Origin: HGM04593 sp045660825
GTDB lineage: Bacteria; Bacteroidota; Bacteroidia; Bacteroidales; Bacteroidaceae
DNA: 21,438 nucleotides
Reading direction: 5' to 3'
Assembly (NCBI GenBank): GCA_045660825.1
Contig: JAZREN010000016.1
Coordinates: 1-21,438 of the forward strand
The position numbers and the translations under genes are program-made. Positions 15,068 through 21,438 of the stretch are shown here, one piece after another. How positions within the stretch are numbered: position 1 is the stretch's first letter; every line of letters begins with the position of its first letter. Below the pieces are notes generated by a model. It was not told where the DNA came from. It made no database searches and saw only the letters and a list, made by a program, of their open reading frames with translations.

Positions 15068-15082
15068 ATCAGAATTCATATT

Positions 15083-15165
15083 TGGATATCTCCCTGCGGT
15101 TCGAGATGACAGTTTCCGCATGATTTTTGCGGATGATGTCATTCCGGACGTATGTGAGGACCCGG
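15083..15165. repeat. Inverted repeat pair between glycogen synthase and phosphorylase
   Basis: A right-type arm at 15083-15111 (TGGATATCTCCCTGCGGTTC then GAGATGACA) faces a left-type arm at 15138-15165 (GTCATTCCGGACGTATGTGA then GGACCCGG). Between them a tight hairpin pairs TCCGCA (15115-15120) with TGCGGA (15128-15133), nested within ATGACA and TGTCAT. There is no T-run, so it is unlikely to be a normal terminator. It may stabilise or separate the two messages. Confidence 0.65.
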
Positions 15166-15226
15166 ATGAAGGTTGCAGAACTTGAATTTGATATAACAAA
15201 CGAAATATTCATTTAATTAAAATAAT

Positions 15227-17791
15227 ATGATTGCAATTAGTAACGCAAACCAACCTAGTTGGAAAACAATTAATGTAAAATCTTATATTCCCGAGTCGTT
15301 GAAGACACTCGAGGAATTGTCACGTAACCTTTGGTGGGTATGGAATGAGGAGGCTAAAGAACTCTTCAAGATGCTCGATGCCGACCTTTTCAAGGCTTGT
15401 GGCGGTAACCCTGTTCTCTTGTTGGAGAAGCTGGGCGTTGAGAAACTCGACGAGCTTTCAAAGAACAAGACTATTCTTGACAAGCTTGCTGATGTTTATG
15501 CCGATTTCCGTCGCTACATGGATGTTAAGCCAAACGCAGAGCGTCCTTCAGTAGCTTACTTCTGTATGGAGTACGGTTTGACAAGTGTTTTGAAGATTTA
15601 CTCTGGTGGTCTTGGTATCCTTGCCGGTGACTACTTGAAGGAGGCTTCTGACTCAAACGTAGATATGTGTGCAGTAGGTTTCTTGTATCGTTACGGTTAC
15701 TTCAGCCAGTCACTCTCAATGGACGGCTCACAGATCGCCAACTACGATGCACAGAACTTCAATCAGCTCCCAATCGAGCGCGTATACGAGGAGGACGGTG
15801 TTACACCTCTTGTAATCCACGTTCCTTACATCGATTACTATGTACACGCTAACGTTTGGAGAGTAAATGTAGGTCGTGTGCCCCTTTACTTGCTCGACAC
15901 AGACTTCGACATGAACAGCGAGTTCGACAAGCCAATCACCCACAAGCTCTATGGTGGCGACTGGGAAAACCGCTTGAAGCAGGAGATTCTCCTTGGTATC
16001 GGTGGTATGATTGCTTTGGAGAAGATGGGTATCAAGAAGGAGATCTACCACTGCAACGAGGGTCACGCAGCACTCTGCAACCTCTACCGTTTGACACAGT
16101 ACATCAAGACAGGTTACACATACGAGGAGGCTCTCGAGATCGTACGTTCAAGCAGCCTTTACACAGTTCACACTCCGGTACCTGCAGGTCACGACTACTT
16201 CGACGAGGCTCTCTTCGGCAAGTACATGAGAGGTTATGCAAGCCAGCTCAATATCACTTGGGACGACTTGATGAACCTTGGCCGCATCAACGCCGGTGAC
16301 AAGAACGAGCGTTTCTGTATGTCAACATTCGCTTGCAACACATGCCAGGAGATCAACGGTGTTAGCCGCCTCCACGGTAAGGTATCAAAGGATATGTTCG
16401 CTGAGATCTGGAAGGGTTACTTCCCATCTGAGAACCACGTAGGTTATGTAACCAACGGTGTTCACTACCCAACATGGGTTGCTCCGGAGTGGGATAACCT
16501 CTACAAGCAGAACTTCGATCCAAGCTTCATCAACGACCAGTCTAACGAGAGCATCTGGCACGCAATCGAGAACATCTCTAACGAGACTATCTGGAACACA
16601 CGTGTTGCTCGCAAGAAGATGCTTATCGACTACATCAAGAAGGCGTTCAGCGAGGAGTGGTTGAAGAACCAGGGCGACCCAATGCGCATCGTTGACGTTG
16701 TGAAGAAGATTAACCCCGATGCACTCGTTATCGGTTTCGCACGCCGTTTCGCTACTTACAAGCGTGCTCACCTTCTCTTCACCGACCTCGATCGTTTGGC
16801 TAAGTTGCTCAACAACCCCGAGCGTCCAATCCAGTTCCTCTTCGCAGGTAAGGCTCACCCACACGATGGTGCAGGTCAGGGCTTGATCAAGAAGATTATC
16901 GAGGTTTCACGCCGTCCTGAGTTCGTAGGTAAGATCATCTTCCTCGAGAACTATGATATGGACCTCGCTAAGTTGCTCGTTTCAGGTGTTGATATCTGGA
17001 TGAATACTCCTACACGTCCTCTCGAGGCGTCAGGTACATCAGGCGAGAAGGGTCTCATGAACGGTGTCCTCAACTTCTCGGTACTCGATGGTTGGTGGTG
17101 CGAGGGCTACAAACCAGGTGCAGGTTGGGCTTTGAAAGAGGAGCGTACATACCAGAACCAGGAGTTCCAGGATCAGCTCGACGCAGCTACAATCTACACA
17201 TTGCTCGAGAACGAGATTCTTCCAATGTACTACAACCGCGGTGGCAAGGCATACTCTGACGAGTGGGTTGCTTGCATCAAGAAGTCAATCGCAGAGGTTG
17301 CTCCTCACTTCACAATGAAGCGCCAGCTCGATGACTACTACAGCAAGTTCTACTGCAAGCAGGCTGCACGTTACAACCACCTCATTGCAAACGACTCTAA
17401 GGTTGTTCGCGAGCTCGCTAAGTGGAAAGAGGAAGTTGCTGCCAAGTGGAATGCAGTTGAGGTTCTCTCTGTAGAGGCAGATGCTGATTTCCTCAATGGT
17501 GCAATGTCTGCAGGTGAGAAGTACAACGTAACAGTTAAGGTTGACGAGAAGGGTCTTGACAATGCAGTAGCTATTGAGCTCGTTGTATTGGCTCCAGACG
17601 CTAAGGGTCACGACAGTGTGTTTGCAACTTATCCTTTGGAGGTTGTACAGCGCGAGGGTAACGTATTTACATTCGGTGCAGAGATTGCTCCTACAAACGC
17701 AGGTGCATTCAAGCTCGCATTCCGTATGTATCCTAACCACGCTGAGCTCCCACACCGTATGGACTTCGCTTACGTTAAGTGGTTCGCTTAA
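15227..17791 (+). CDS. glgP: Glycogen/alpha-glucan phosphorylase, GlgP type
   Basis: This 854-residue GT35 enzyme releases glucose-1-phosphate from alpha-1,4-glucan. The N-terminal domain (about 10-120) contains LSRNLWWVWNEEA, typical of the Thermotoga-like phosphorylases. CMEYGL and GGLGILAGDYLKEASD (about 109-145) open the main fold. GFARRFATYKRAHLLF is near 504-519. The PLP-binding lysine is K608 in EASGTSGEKG, a variant of the EASGTGNMKF motif of animal phosphorylases. A final 100-110 residues look like an added beta-sandwich of unknown role. Codon use is strongly biased, which suggests high expression. No clear promoter was found in front, so it probably shares the glycogen synthase transcript. 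Confidence 0.95.
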   Translation: MIAISNANQPSWKTINVKSYIPESLKTLEELSRNLWWVWNEEAKELFKMLDADLFKACGGNPVLLLEKLGVEKLDELSKNKTILDKLADVYADFRRYMDVKPNAERPSVAYFCMEYGLTSVLKIYSGGLGILAGDYLKEASDSNVDMCAVGFLYRYGYFSQSLSMDGSQIANYDAQNFNQLPIERVYEEDGVTPLVIHVPYIDYYVHANVWRVNVGRVPLYLLDTDFDMNSEFDKPITHKLYGGDWENRLKQEILLGIGGMIALEKMGIKKEIYHCNEGHAALCNLYRLTQYIKTGYTYEEALEIVRSSSLYTVHTPVPAGHDYFDEALFGKYMRGYASQLNITWDDLMNLGRINAGDKNERFCMSTFACNTCQEINGVSRLHGKVSKDMFAEIWKGYFPSENHVGYVTNGVHYPTWVAPEWDNLYKQNFDPSFINDQSNESIWHAIENISNETIWNTRVARKKMLIDYIKKAFSEEWLKNQGDPMRIVDVVKKINPDALVIGFARRFATYKRAHLLFTDLDRLAKLLNNPERPIQFLFAGKAHPHDGAGQGLIKKIIEVSRRPEFVGKIIFLENYDMDLAKLLVSGVDIWMNTPTRPLEASGTSGEKGLMNGVLNFSVLDGWWCEGYKPGAGWALKEERTYQNQEFQDQLDAATIYTLLENEILPMYYNRGGKAYSDEWVACIKKSIAEVAPHFTMKRQLDDYYSKFYCKQAARYNHLIANDSKVVRELAKWKEEVAAKWNAVEVLSVEADADFLNGAMSAGEKYNVTVKVDEKGLDNAVAIELVVLAPDAKGHDSVFATYPLEVVQREGNVFTFGAEIAPTNAGAFKLAFRMYPNHAELPHRMDFAYVKWFA

Positions 17792-17806
17792 TTTAAAAGC
17801 ATATAT

Positions 17807-17848
17807 ATGAAAAACGCTCTTGCCGCTGTGGCAAGAGCGTTTTTTTTG
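17807..17848. terminator. Bidirectional terminator between glgP and the leftward 128-codon gene
   Basis: AAAACGCTCTTGCC (17811-17824) pairs perfectly with the complementary arm running from GGCAAGAGCG at 17830 into TTTT, around a 5-base loop. An A-run on one side and a T-run on the other allow it to end transcripts from both directions, and the genes on the two sides converge. Confidence 0.9.
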
Positions 17849-17865
17849 TTCTTTGTTGAGAGCTG

Positions 17866-18252
17866 TCATTGTTCTTGTATCCATTTGGGGCAGTCGCACC
17901 ATTCCAACGAAGTTATGCCTGTCAGCTCGTAGTTTAAATTAATGTACCATTTCGATACTTCTTCCATTGCTTTCAGACCATTCTCGGCACTTATGCTTTG
18001 CGGTGTGTTCAATAGCACGGCGGTGTAGTGGTAAAGTTCGCTGCCGGGGCTCTTTTCGCAGAAAGGCATTTGTGTGTATTCTTCCCCGATGATATATTTC
18101 GATGATCTGAAAATCTCAACTACGCCTCCTGTGCCCGTGTGCAGGAATATTTCACGGGTAACCATTCGGTCTTCATCTCTTTTACTGCATCCGGGGACTG
18201 TGTGCAAAGACAAAATTGCCGGGAGTTCCAAATTTGCGGTGTACCTTTCCAT
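17866..18252 (-). CDS. Hypothetical protein, 128 residues, no family recognised
   Basis: The frame encodes a small soluble protein starting MERYTANLELPAILSLHTVP and ending EWCDCPKWIQEQ. It has four cysteines, two of them close together in CDC near the end, several aromatic residues and no membrane span or signal peptide. The ATG at 18250-18252 is chosen because the upstream extension to 18333 has no ATG of its own in a good place and runs through the T-run that ends the structured RNA. The gene lies downstream of that RNA on the same strand and ends at the bidirectional terminator shared with glgP. A conserved role in Bacteroidales is possible, but nothing here shows it. It could also be a chance frame. 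Confidence 0.55.
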   Translation of the reverse strand: MERYTANLELPAILSLHTVPGCSKRDEDRMVTREIFLHTGTGGVVEIFRSSKYIIGEEYTQMPFCEKSPGSELYHYTAVLLNTPQSISAENGLKAMEEVSKWYINLNYELTGITSLEWCDCPKWIQEQ

Positions 18253-18302
18253 AAATAGTAGATTAAAGATTAAACTATTGGCGGTACACGATTGATATGG
18301 GC

Positions 18303-18658
18303 AAAAAGAGAGCGTGAAGCCCACAATACCCAAACCACCAACCAGGCACTAGCAAAGCCCCGCAAACAGAATGAGTAATGCAGAGCCCCACGCTGATATT
18401 GTCAACACTCCTTTGGGGGATAAGTTCCCTTTGGGAATGAGAAATATCATCACAGGGCATCTACAATACCTTGTTTCCGGTTTGCACTTAAATTGCTAGT
18501 TTAGGTTAGTCGGACAACAAAGCGTGTAAACGCCTTAAATAAAATGTAAACCTCGCGGCGGTTAAGCTGCAAGGCGCTACCAATATAACATCAGCCTAGC
18601 GAGATACACAAAGTTTACTTTGGTGTATTTCACAGCGGGTGCAGTATATATTCGCAGT
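18303..18658 (-). ncRNA. Candidate structured RNA of about 350 nt, unassigned
   Basis: No gene is visible on either strand in this part of the 613-base gap 18253-18865, but read leftward it contains a series of helices. These are 18628-18618 with 18613-18604 (one bulge), 18574-18566 with 18559-18551, 18536-18530 with 18525-18519, 18437-18433 with 18429-18425 (TTCCC AAA GGGAA), and 18386-18380 with 18363-18357. A longer-range pair AGCGTG (18394-18389) with CACGCT (18316-18311) is followed by CTCTTTTT, which would end the RNA. A full promoter lies just upstream. It lacks the CCA end and T-loop of tmRNA and the conserved core of RNase P RNA. It may be a free RNA (for example a 6S-like or Bacteroidales-specific RNA) or the leader of the 128-codon gene. 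Confidence 0.55.
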
Positions 18659-18664
18659 CAAGCG

Positions 18665-18696
18665 CAAATATACAACAATAAAGGCCCCTTGTCAAT
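18665..18696 (-). promoter_or_regulatory. Leftward promoter for the structured RNA
   Basis: Read leftward, ATTG (18696-18693) is followed after exactly 20 bases by TATATTTG (18672-18665), the same -7 box as in the restriction operon promoter. Three of four bases of the -33 TTTG are kept. Transcription would begin near 18658. Confidence 0.65.
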
Positions 18697-18801
18697 AGCT
18701 TTCAGGCAAAACTTTCATTCTTTACGTGTAAATGCCGCTGTCGTATCTGCGATTTTAGTATTATTAAATCTGTTTGAAAGTGAAAATTTGTGATTTTTTA
18801 C

Positions 18802-18809
18802 TACTTTTG
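18802..18809 (+). promoter_or_regulatory. Candidate -7 box for the hlyIII-murB unit
   Basis: TACTTTTG is an exact TAnnTTTG match 57 bases before the gene start. The nearest TTTG upstream (18773-18776) is 25 bases away, more than usual, so the promoter is weakly supported. It would be divergent from the structured-RNA promoter about 110 bases to the left. Confidence 0.4.
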
Positions 18810-18865
18810 CGGTAAAGCGCGAAATATACTGCACTCGCTTTATTCATATATATTAAAAACGGACT

Positions 18866-19528
18866 ATGAGCGACGATATAAAAAAATACACCGCTGAGGA
18901 GGAGAAATGGAATGCCATCTCTCACTCTGTTGGAATTGTGGGCGGTCTGGTGGTGAACGCATTGTTTATCAAGGAGGTCGTTGCAAAAGGTGGCGATGGC
19001 TGGGCGTTGGCAAGCGTGTTGCTGTACATGTTCGGCATGCTCTCGTCCTATACTTTTTCAACCCTCTATCACTCTTGTCCGCCCGAGAGCAAATGGCGCA
19101 AGAAACTGCGCAAGCTCGACCATTCGGCTATCTATTGGCACATTGCCGGTAGCTACTCGCCCATAACACTCATTGCCATGCGCGATGTGGGTTATTGGGG
19201 ATGGGGAATCTTTGCCTTCTGTTGGTTGTGTGCCATTGTGGGAACATCGTTGAGCCTCTATAGTCTGAAGAAACATAACAAACTGGAGACCGTATGCTAT
19301 GTACTCATGGGCCTGACCATTGTTGTTGCAATGAAACAGTTCTACAACGCCGTGCCGCTCTCAGTCTTTCTTTGGGTTGTAGGCGAAGGTGTCGCATATA
19401 TAACAGGTGCTGTCTTCTACAGTTTCCATAAAATAAAATACATACACACCGTGTTCCACTTCTTTGTGCTCTTGGGCTCAATATGTCATATGATAGCGGT
19501 GTGGTATGTCCTAAACGGAATGTCATGA
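18866..19528 (+). CDS. Hemolysin III / PAQR family membrane protein
   Basis: This 220-residue inner-membrane protein has seven hydrophobic spans. It shows the family's conserved sites: ExxN at 13-16 with H20 (EKWNAISH), STLYHS with H69, LDHSAIYWHIAGSY with D85 and H86, and HTVFHFF with H194 and H198, plus H208. In PAQR proteins such histidines bind a zinc ion inside the membrane. Members are called hemolysin III after a Bacillus cereus protein, but most have no shown haemolytic activity; roles in membrane lipid homeostasis are suspected. The stop overlaps murB by 4 bases (ATGA). Confidence 0.9.
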   Translation: MSDDIKKYTAEEEKWNAISHSVGIVGGLVVNALFIKEVVAKGGDGWALASVLLYMFGMLSSYTFSTLYHSCPPESKWRKKLRKLDHSAIYWHIAGSYSPITLIAMRDVGYWGWGIFAFCWLCAIVGTSLSLYSLKKHNKLETVCYVLMGLTIVVAMKQFYNAVPLSVFLWVVGEGVAYITGAVFYSFHKIKYIHTVFHFFVLLGSICHMIAVWYVLNGMS

Positions 19529-20532
19529 TAAAACAATTTGATACATACTCTCTTCTGCGTCACAACACCTTTGGCATTGAGGCAAAGGCTGCGCATTTTG
19601 TGGAATTCGCATCAGTCTGCGAACTCAAGGAGTTCCTGGGCGGTGGTTTCAGTGGCAAGTCGCTTGTCATTGGTGGCGGCAGCAACCTTTTGTTTGTCGA
19701 TGATTTTGACGGAACTGTCTTTCACTCGGCAATAATGGATATTGATGTTGTGGCTGAGACAGCAACCGATCTCCTTTTGCGCGTGGGCAGTGGAGTAAAC
19801 TGGGATGCGCTTGTTGCATATACCGTTGAAAAAGGGTGGAGTGGCTTGGAGAACCTCTCGCTCATACCAGGCGAGGTGGGTGCAAGTGCGGTGCAGAACG
19901 TCGGTGCCTATGGCGTTGAAGCTGGTGACCTTATTGAAAAGGTTGAGACCATTCGCATTGCCGATGCCGTTGCCTGTTCGTTTACAAAAGCCGACTGCGA
20001 TTTTGCTTATCGTCACAGCATATTCAAGGCTGCCGAAAAAGGCCGTCACATTGTTACGTATGTAACTTATAGACTGAATAAAGCTACCGATTTCAAACTT
20101 TCATATGGAAACCTCAAGGATAAGGTCGATGAATTTGGTGGCCCTACACTTGCCAATGTGCGCCGTGCCGTTTGCGAGATACGTGAAGCCAAGTTGCCCA
20201 ATCCCGAGCAGATTGGCAGTGCCGGCAGTTTCTTTATGAATCCCATCGTAGCTGCCGAAAAGGCTGCACTGCTTAAAGAACAGTACCCCGCAATGCCGCA
20301 GTATCCTCTCCCAAGTGGCGAGGTGAAACTCTCGGCTGGTTGGCTCATTGAGCAGTGTGGATGGAAGCAGACACCGCATGAGCATGTAGGTGTCTACAAA
20401 CACCAGGCACTTGTGGTTGTGAACCGTGGCGGTGCTACAGGCCGCGACGTCCTTGATTTTGCATCGGCTGTCGTTGCATCGGTAAAGGAAAAATTCGGGG
20501 TTTCTCTCAATATGGAGGTTAATGTTATATAG
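19525..20532 (+). CDS. murB: UDP-N-acetylenolpyruvoylglucosamine reductase MurB
   Basis: This 335-residue cytoplasmic flavoenzyme reduces UDP-GlcNAc-enolpyruvate to UDP-MurNAc with NADPH in peptidoglycan synthesis. FAD-binding motifs are GGGSNLLF (50-57) and IPGEVGASAVQNVGAYG (114-130). Catalytic residues correspond to R163 (YRHS), S235 (GSAGSFFMNP) and E331 (LNMEVNV), matching R159, S229 and E325 of the E. coli type I enzyme. The ATG at 19525 is chosen because it makes an ATGA overlap with the hlyIII stop and MIKQFDTYSLLRHNTF aligns with the normal N-terminus. An earlier in-frame start at 19483 would add 14 residues and overlap more. Confidence 0.96.
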   Translation: MIKQFDTYSLLRHNTFGIEAKAAHFVEFASVCELKEFLGGGFSGKSLVIGGGSNLLFVDDFDGTVFHSAIMDIDVVAETATDLLLRVGSGVNWDALVAYTVEKGWSGLENLSLIPGEVGASAVQNVGAYGVEAGDLIEKVETIRIADAVACSFTKADCDFAYRHSIFKAAEKGRHIVTYVTYRLNKATDFKLSYGNLKDKVDEFGGPTLANVRRAVCEIREAKLPNPEQIGSAGSFFMNPIVAAEKAALLKEQYPAMPQYPLPSGEVKLSAGWLIEQCGWKQTPHEHVGVYKHQALVVVNRGGATGRDVLDFASAVVASVKEKFGVSLNMEVNVI

Positions 20533-20538
20533 TGTCTT

Positions 20539-20571
20539 GTCATTTCGACAGAGCGTAGCAACGAGAAATCT
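20539..20571 (+). repeat. Copy of the dispersed repeat between murB and the PhnP-like gene
   Basis: GTCATTTCGACAGAGCGTAG followed by CAACGAGAAATCT matches the left arm of the family, with a few added bases in the middle. It fills almost the whole 47-base gap between the two genes. Confidence 0.65.
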
Positions 20572-20579
20572 TTTTTTGA

Positions 20580-21344
20580 ATGATGAAACTCACATTTTTA
20601 GGAACAGGAACATCGACAGGCGTGCCCGAGCTGGGGTGCAAGTGTGAGGTATGTACATCTGCCGACCCGCGCGATGCGCGTTTGCGTTGTTCGGCACTGC
20701 TCGAAACCGAAAACACGGCCGTTCTCATTGACTGTGGCCCCGATTTCCGTGCGCAGATGCTACGTGCCGATGTTGCGCACCTCGATGCACTTCTCCTAAC
20801 CCATAAACACTATGACCACACAGCCGGTATTGACGATTTGCGCCCCTTTGCTTCGCAGAGTGTCTTCCCGATCTATGCCAATGATGACACTGCCGGGCAG
20901 GTGCGCGCAATGTTCCCTTATTGCTTCAGCGAGGTGAAATATCCGGGTGTGCCGAACATTGAACTTCATTCTATTGAAGATATGCGGCCGTTTGTCATTG
21001 GTGATGTCAAGGTACAGCCCGTGCGCGTCTTTCATGCTGCTTTGCCAATTGTGGCTTATCGTTTTGGCAAGCTTGCATATATAACTGACATGAGCCGCAT
21101 TGAGCCCGCCGAGCTTGAGAAACTCAAAGGGGTGGATGTGTTGGTGATGAATGCTCTGCGCTATTCTAAACCTCACCGCAGTCATCAGACAGTGCTTGAG
21201 GCGCTGCGTATTGTAGATTACCTTTCACCACGTGAAACCTATTTCACGCATATGATGCACCACATTGGCTTGCATGCAAAGATTGAGAAATGCTTGCCAA
21301 AAGGCGTGCATTTTGCATATGATGGTTTGGTGGTGGAGATTTGA
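20580..21344 (+). CDS. PhnP-like metallo-beta-lactamase-fold phosphodiesterase
   Basis: This 254-residue cytoplasmic hydrolase has the metal motif HxHxDH at 75-80 (THKHYDHTAGIDD), D51 in IDCGPDFR, and later histidines in FHAALP and THMMHH that would complete a two-metal site. GCKCEVC (19-25) forms the three-cysteine structural zinc site known from PhnP. PhnP acts on cyclic ribose phosphates, but no phosphonate (phn) genes are nearby, so a general cyclic phosphodiesterase role is more likely. Two adjacent ATG codons (20580, 20583) are possible starts. It probably follows murB on the same transcript. Confidence 0.87.
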   Translation: MMKLTFLGTGTSTGVPELGCKCEVCTSADPRDARLRCSALLETENTAVLIDCGPDFRAQMLRADVAHLDALLLTHKHYDHTAGIDDLRPFASQSVFPIYANDDTAGQVRAMFPYCFSEVKYPGVPNIELHSIEDMRPFVIGDVKVQPVRVFHAALPIVAYRFGKLAYITDMSRIEPAELEKLKGVDVLVMNALRYSKPHRSHQTVLEALRIVDYLSPRETYFTHMMHHIGLHAKIEKCLPKGVHFAYDGLVVEI

Positions 21345-21357
21345 TAAAATGGTAAGC

Positions 21358-21385
21358 AACAACACCGCTGTCGGGGAGTTGTTAT
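21358..21385 (+). terminator. Possible weak terminator after the PhnP-like gene
   Basis: AACAAC (21358-21363) pairs with GTTGTT (21378-21383), and the stem extends imperfectly through ACC and GGGGA. Only TTATTC follows, so termination would be weak. The rest of 21345-21438 holds a repeat copy and no gene. Confidence 0.4.
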
Positions 21386-21407
21386 TCAGCCTCCCACCCC
21401 CAAAAAA

Positions 21408-21434
21408 GATACTTCACTACGTTTAGTATGACAG
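21408..21434 (-). repeat. Right-arm copy of the dispersed repeat at the window end
   Basis: GATACTTCACTACGTTTAGT followed by ATGACAG is the reverse complement of the left-arm consensus and is close to the right arm at 6700-6726. A partner arm may lie beyond the window. Confidence 0.65.
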
Positions 21435-21438
21435 TGGA

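Noticed and set aside
18303..18658. tmRNA, because the leftward strand contains CTTGCAGCTTAA, resembling the end of a tag sequence
   Set aside because: The tag frame is interrupted just upstream by TAG, and there is no GGGGCTG-type 5' end, T-loop or CCA-type 3' end.
18301..18660. RNase P RNA or a cobalamin/TPP riboswitch
   Set aside because: The GAGGAAAGTCC and ACAGAA core motifs of RNase P RNA are absent, and no cobalamin or thiamine box sequences are seen; the downstream gene also does not look like a vitamin gene.
1..21438. Avoidance of GATC in the window because of the DpnII-like system
   Set aside because: GATC is easily found, for example at 3818 and repeatedly in glgP, so no avoidance is apparent by eye; a proper count against expectation was not possible.
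1..21438. CRISPR array, tRNA or rRNA genes, insertion sequence
   Set aside because: No regularly spaced direct repeats, no tRNA-like cloverleaf, no rRNA sequence and no transposase were noticed on reading; the repeats present are dispersed and degenerate.

Overview
The window looks like chromosomal DNA from a member of the Bacteroidales (phylum Bacteroidota). Supporting signs are promoters of the TTTG / TAnnTTTG type with 20-base spacing, AT-rich leaders without strong Shine-Dalgarno sites, a V-type ATPase operon that includes a DUF2764 gene, and a eukaryote-like GT3 glycogen synthase paired with a GlgP-type phosphorylase. The species cannot be named from the sequence.

Layout. (1) 1-1830: end of a phosphate uptake operon, pstC (partial), pstA and pstB, closed by a hairpin terminator. 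(2) 1831-9849: a V-type ATPase operon in the order E, DUF2764, A, B, D, I, K, closed by a very strong terminator. No C, F or G genes are seen. (3) 9850-13100: a leftward, AT-rich restriction-modification operon of four genes joined by 4-base ATGA overlaps: a DpnM-like GATC methyltransferase, a DpnII-like endonuclease, a small unassigned PD-(D/E)XK nuclease, and a DpnA-like methyltransferase. (4) 13238-17848: glycogen synthase and glycogen phosphorylase, rightward, from a clear promoter to a bidirectional terminator. (5) 17849-18700: a leftward unit with a good promoter, a roughly 350-nt stretch full of hairpins (probably an unassigned structured RNA) and a 128-codon orphan gene. (6) 18800-21438: hemolysin III/PAQR-like membrane protein, murB (4-base overlap) and a PhnP-like metallo-beta-lactamase-fold hydrolase.

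How the parts work together. Pst imports phosphate. The V-ATPase couples ATP to ion movement; its K subunit keeps the residues that bind Na+ in Enterococcus hirae NtpK, so Na+ coupling is likely. The glycogen pair makes and breaks stored glucan. The restriction operon looks acquired: it is much more AT-rich than its neighbours and sits between the atpK terminator and the glgS promoter.

Between genes there is a family of degenerate short repeats (outer half resembling GTCATTnTGAACG, inner half GTGAnGAATC, in both orientations, sometimes as inverted pairs). At least seven sites were found, all intergenic. The items most worth a second look are the extra nuclease in the DpnII-like operon, the structured leftward RNA at 18303-18658, and the reduced V-ATPase with predicted Na+ ligands.
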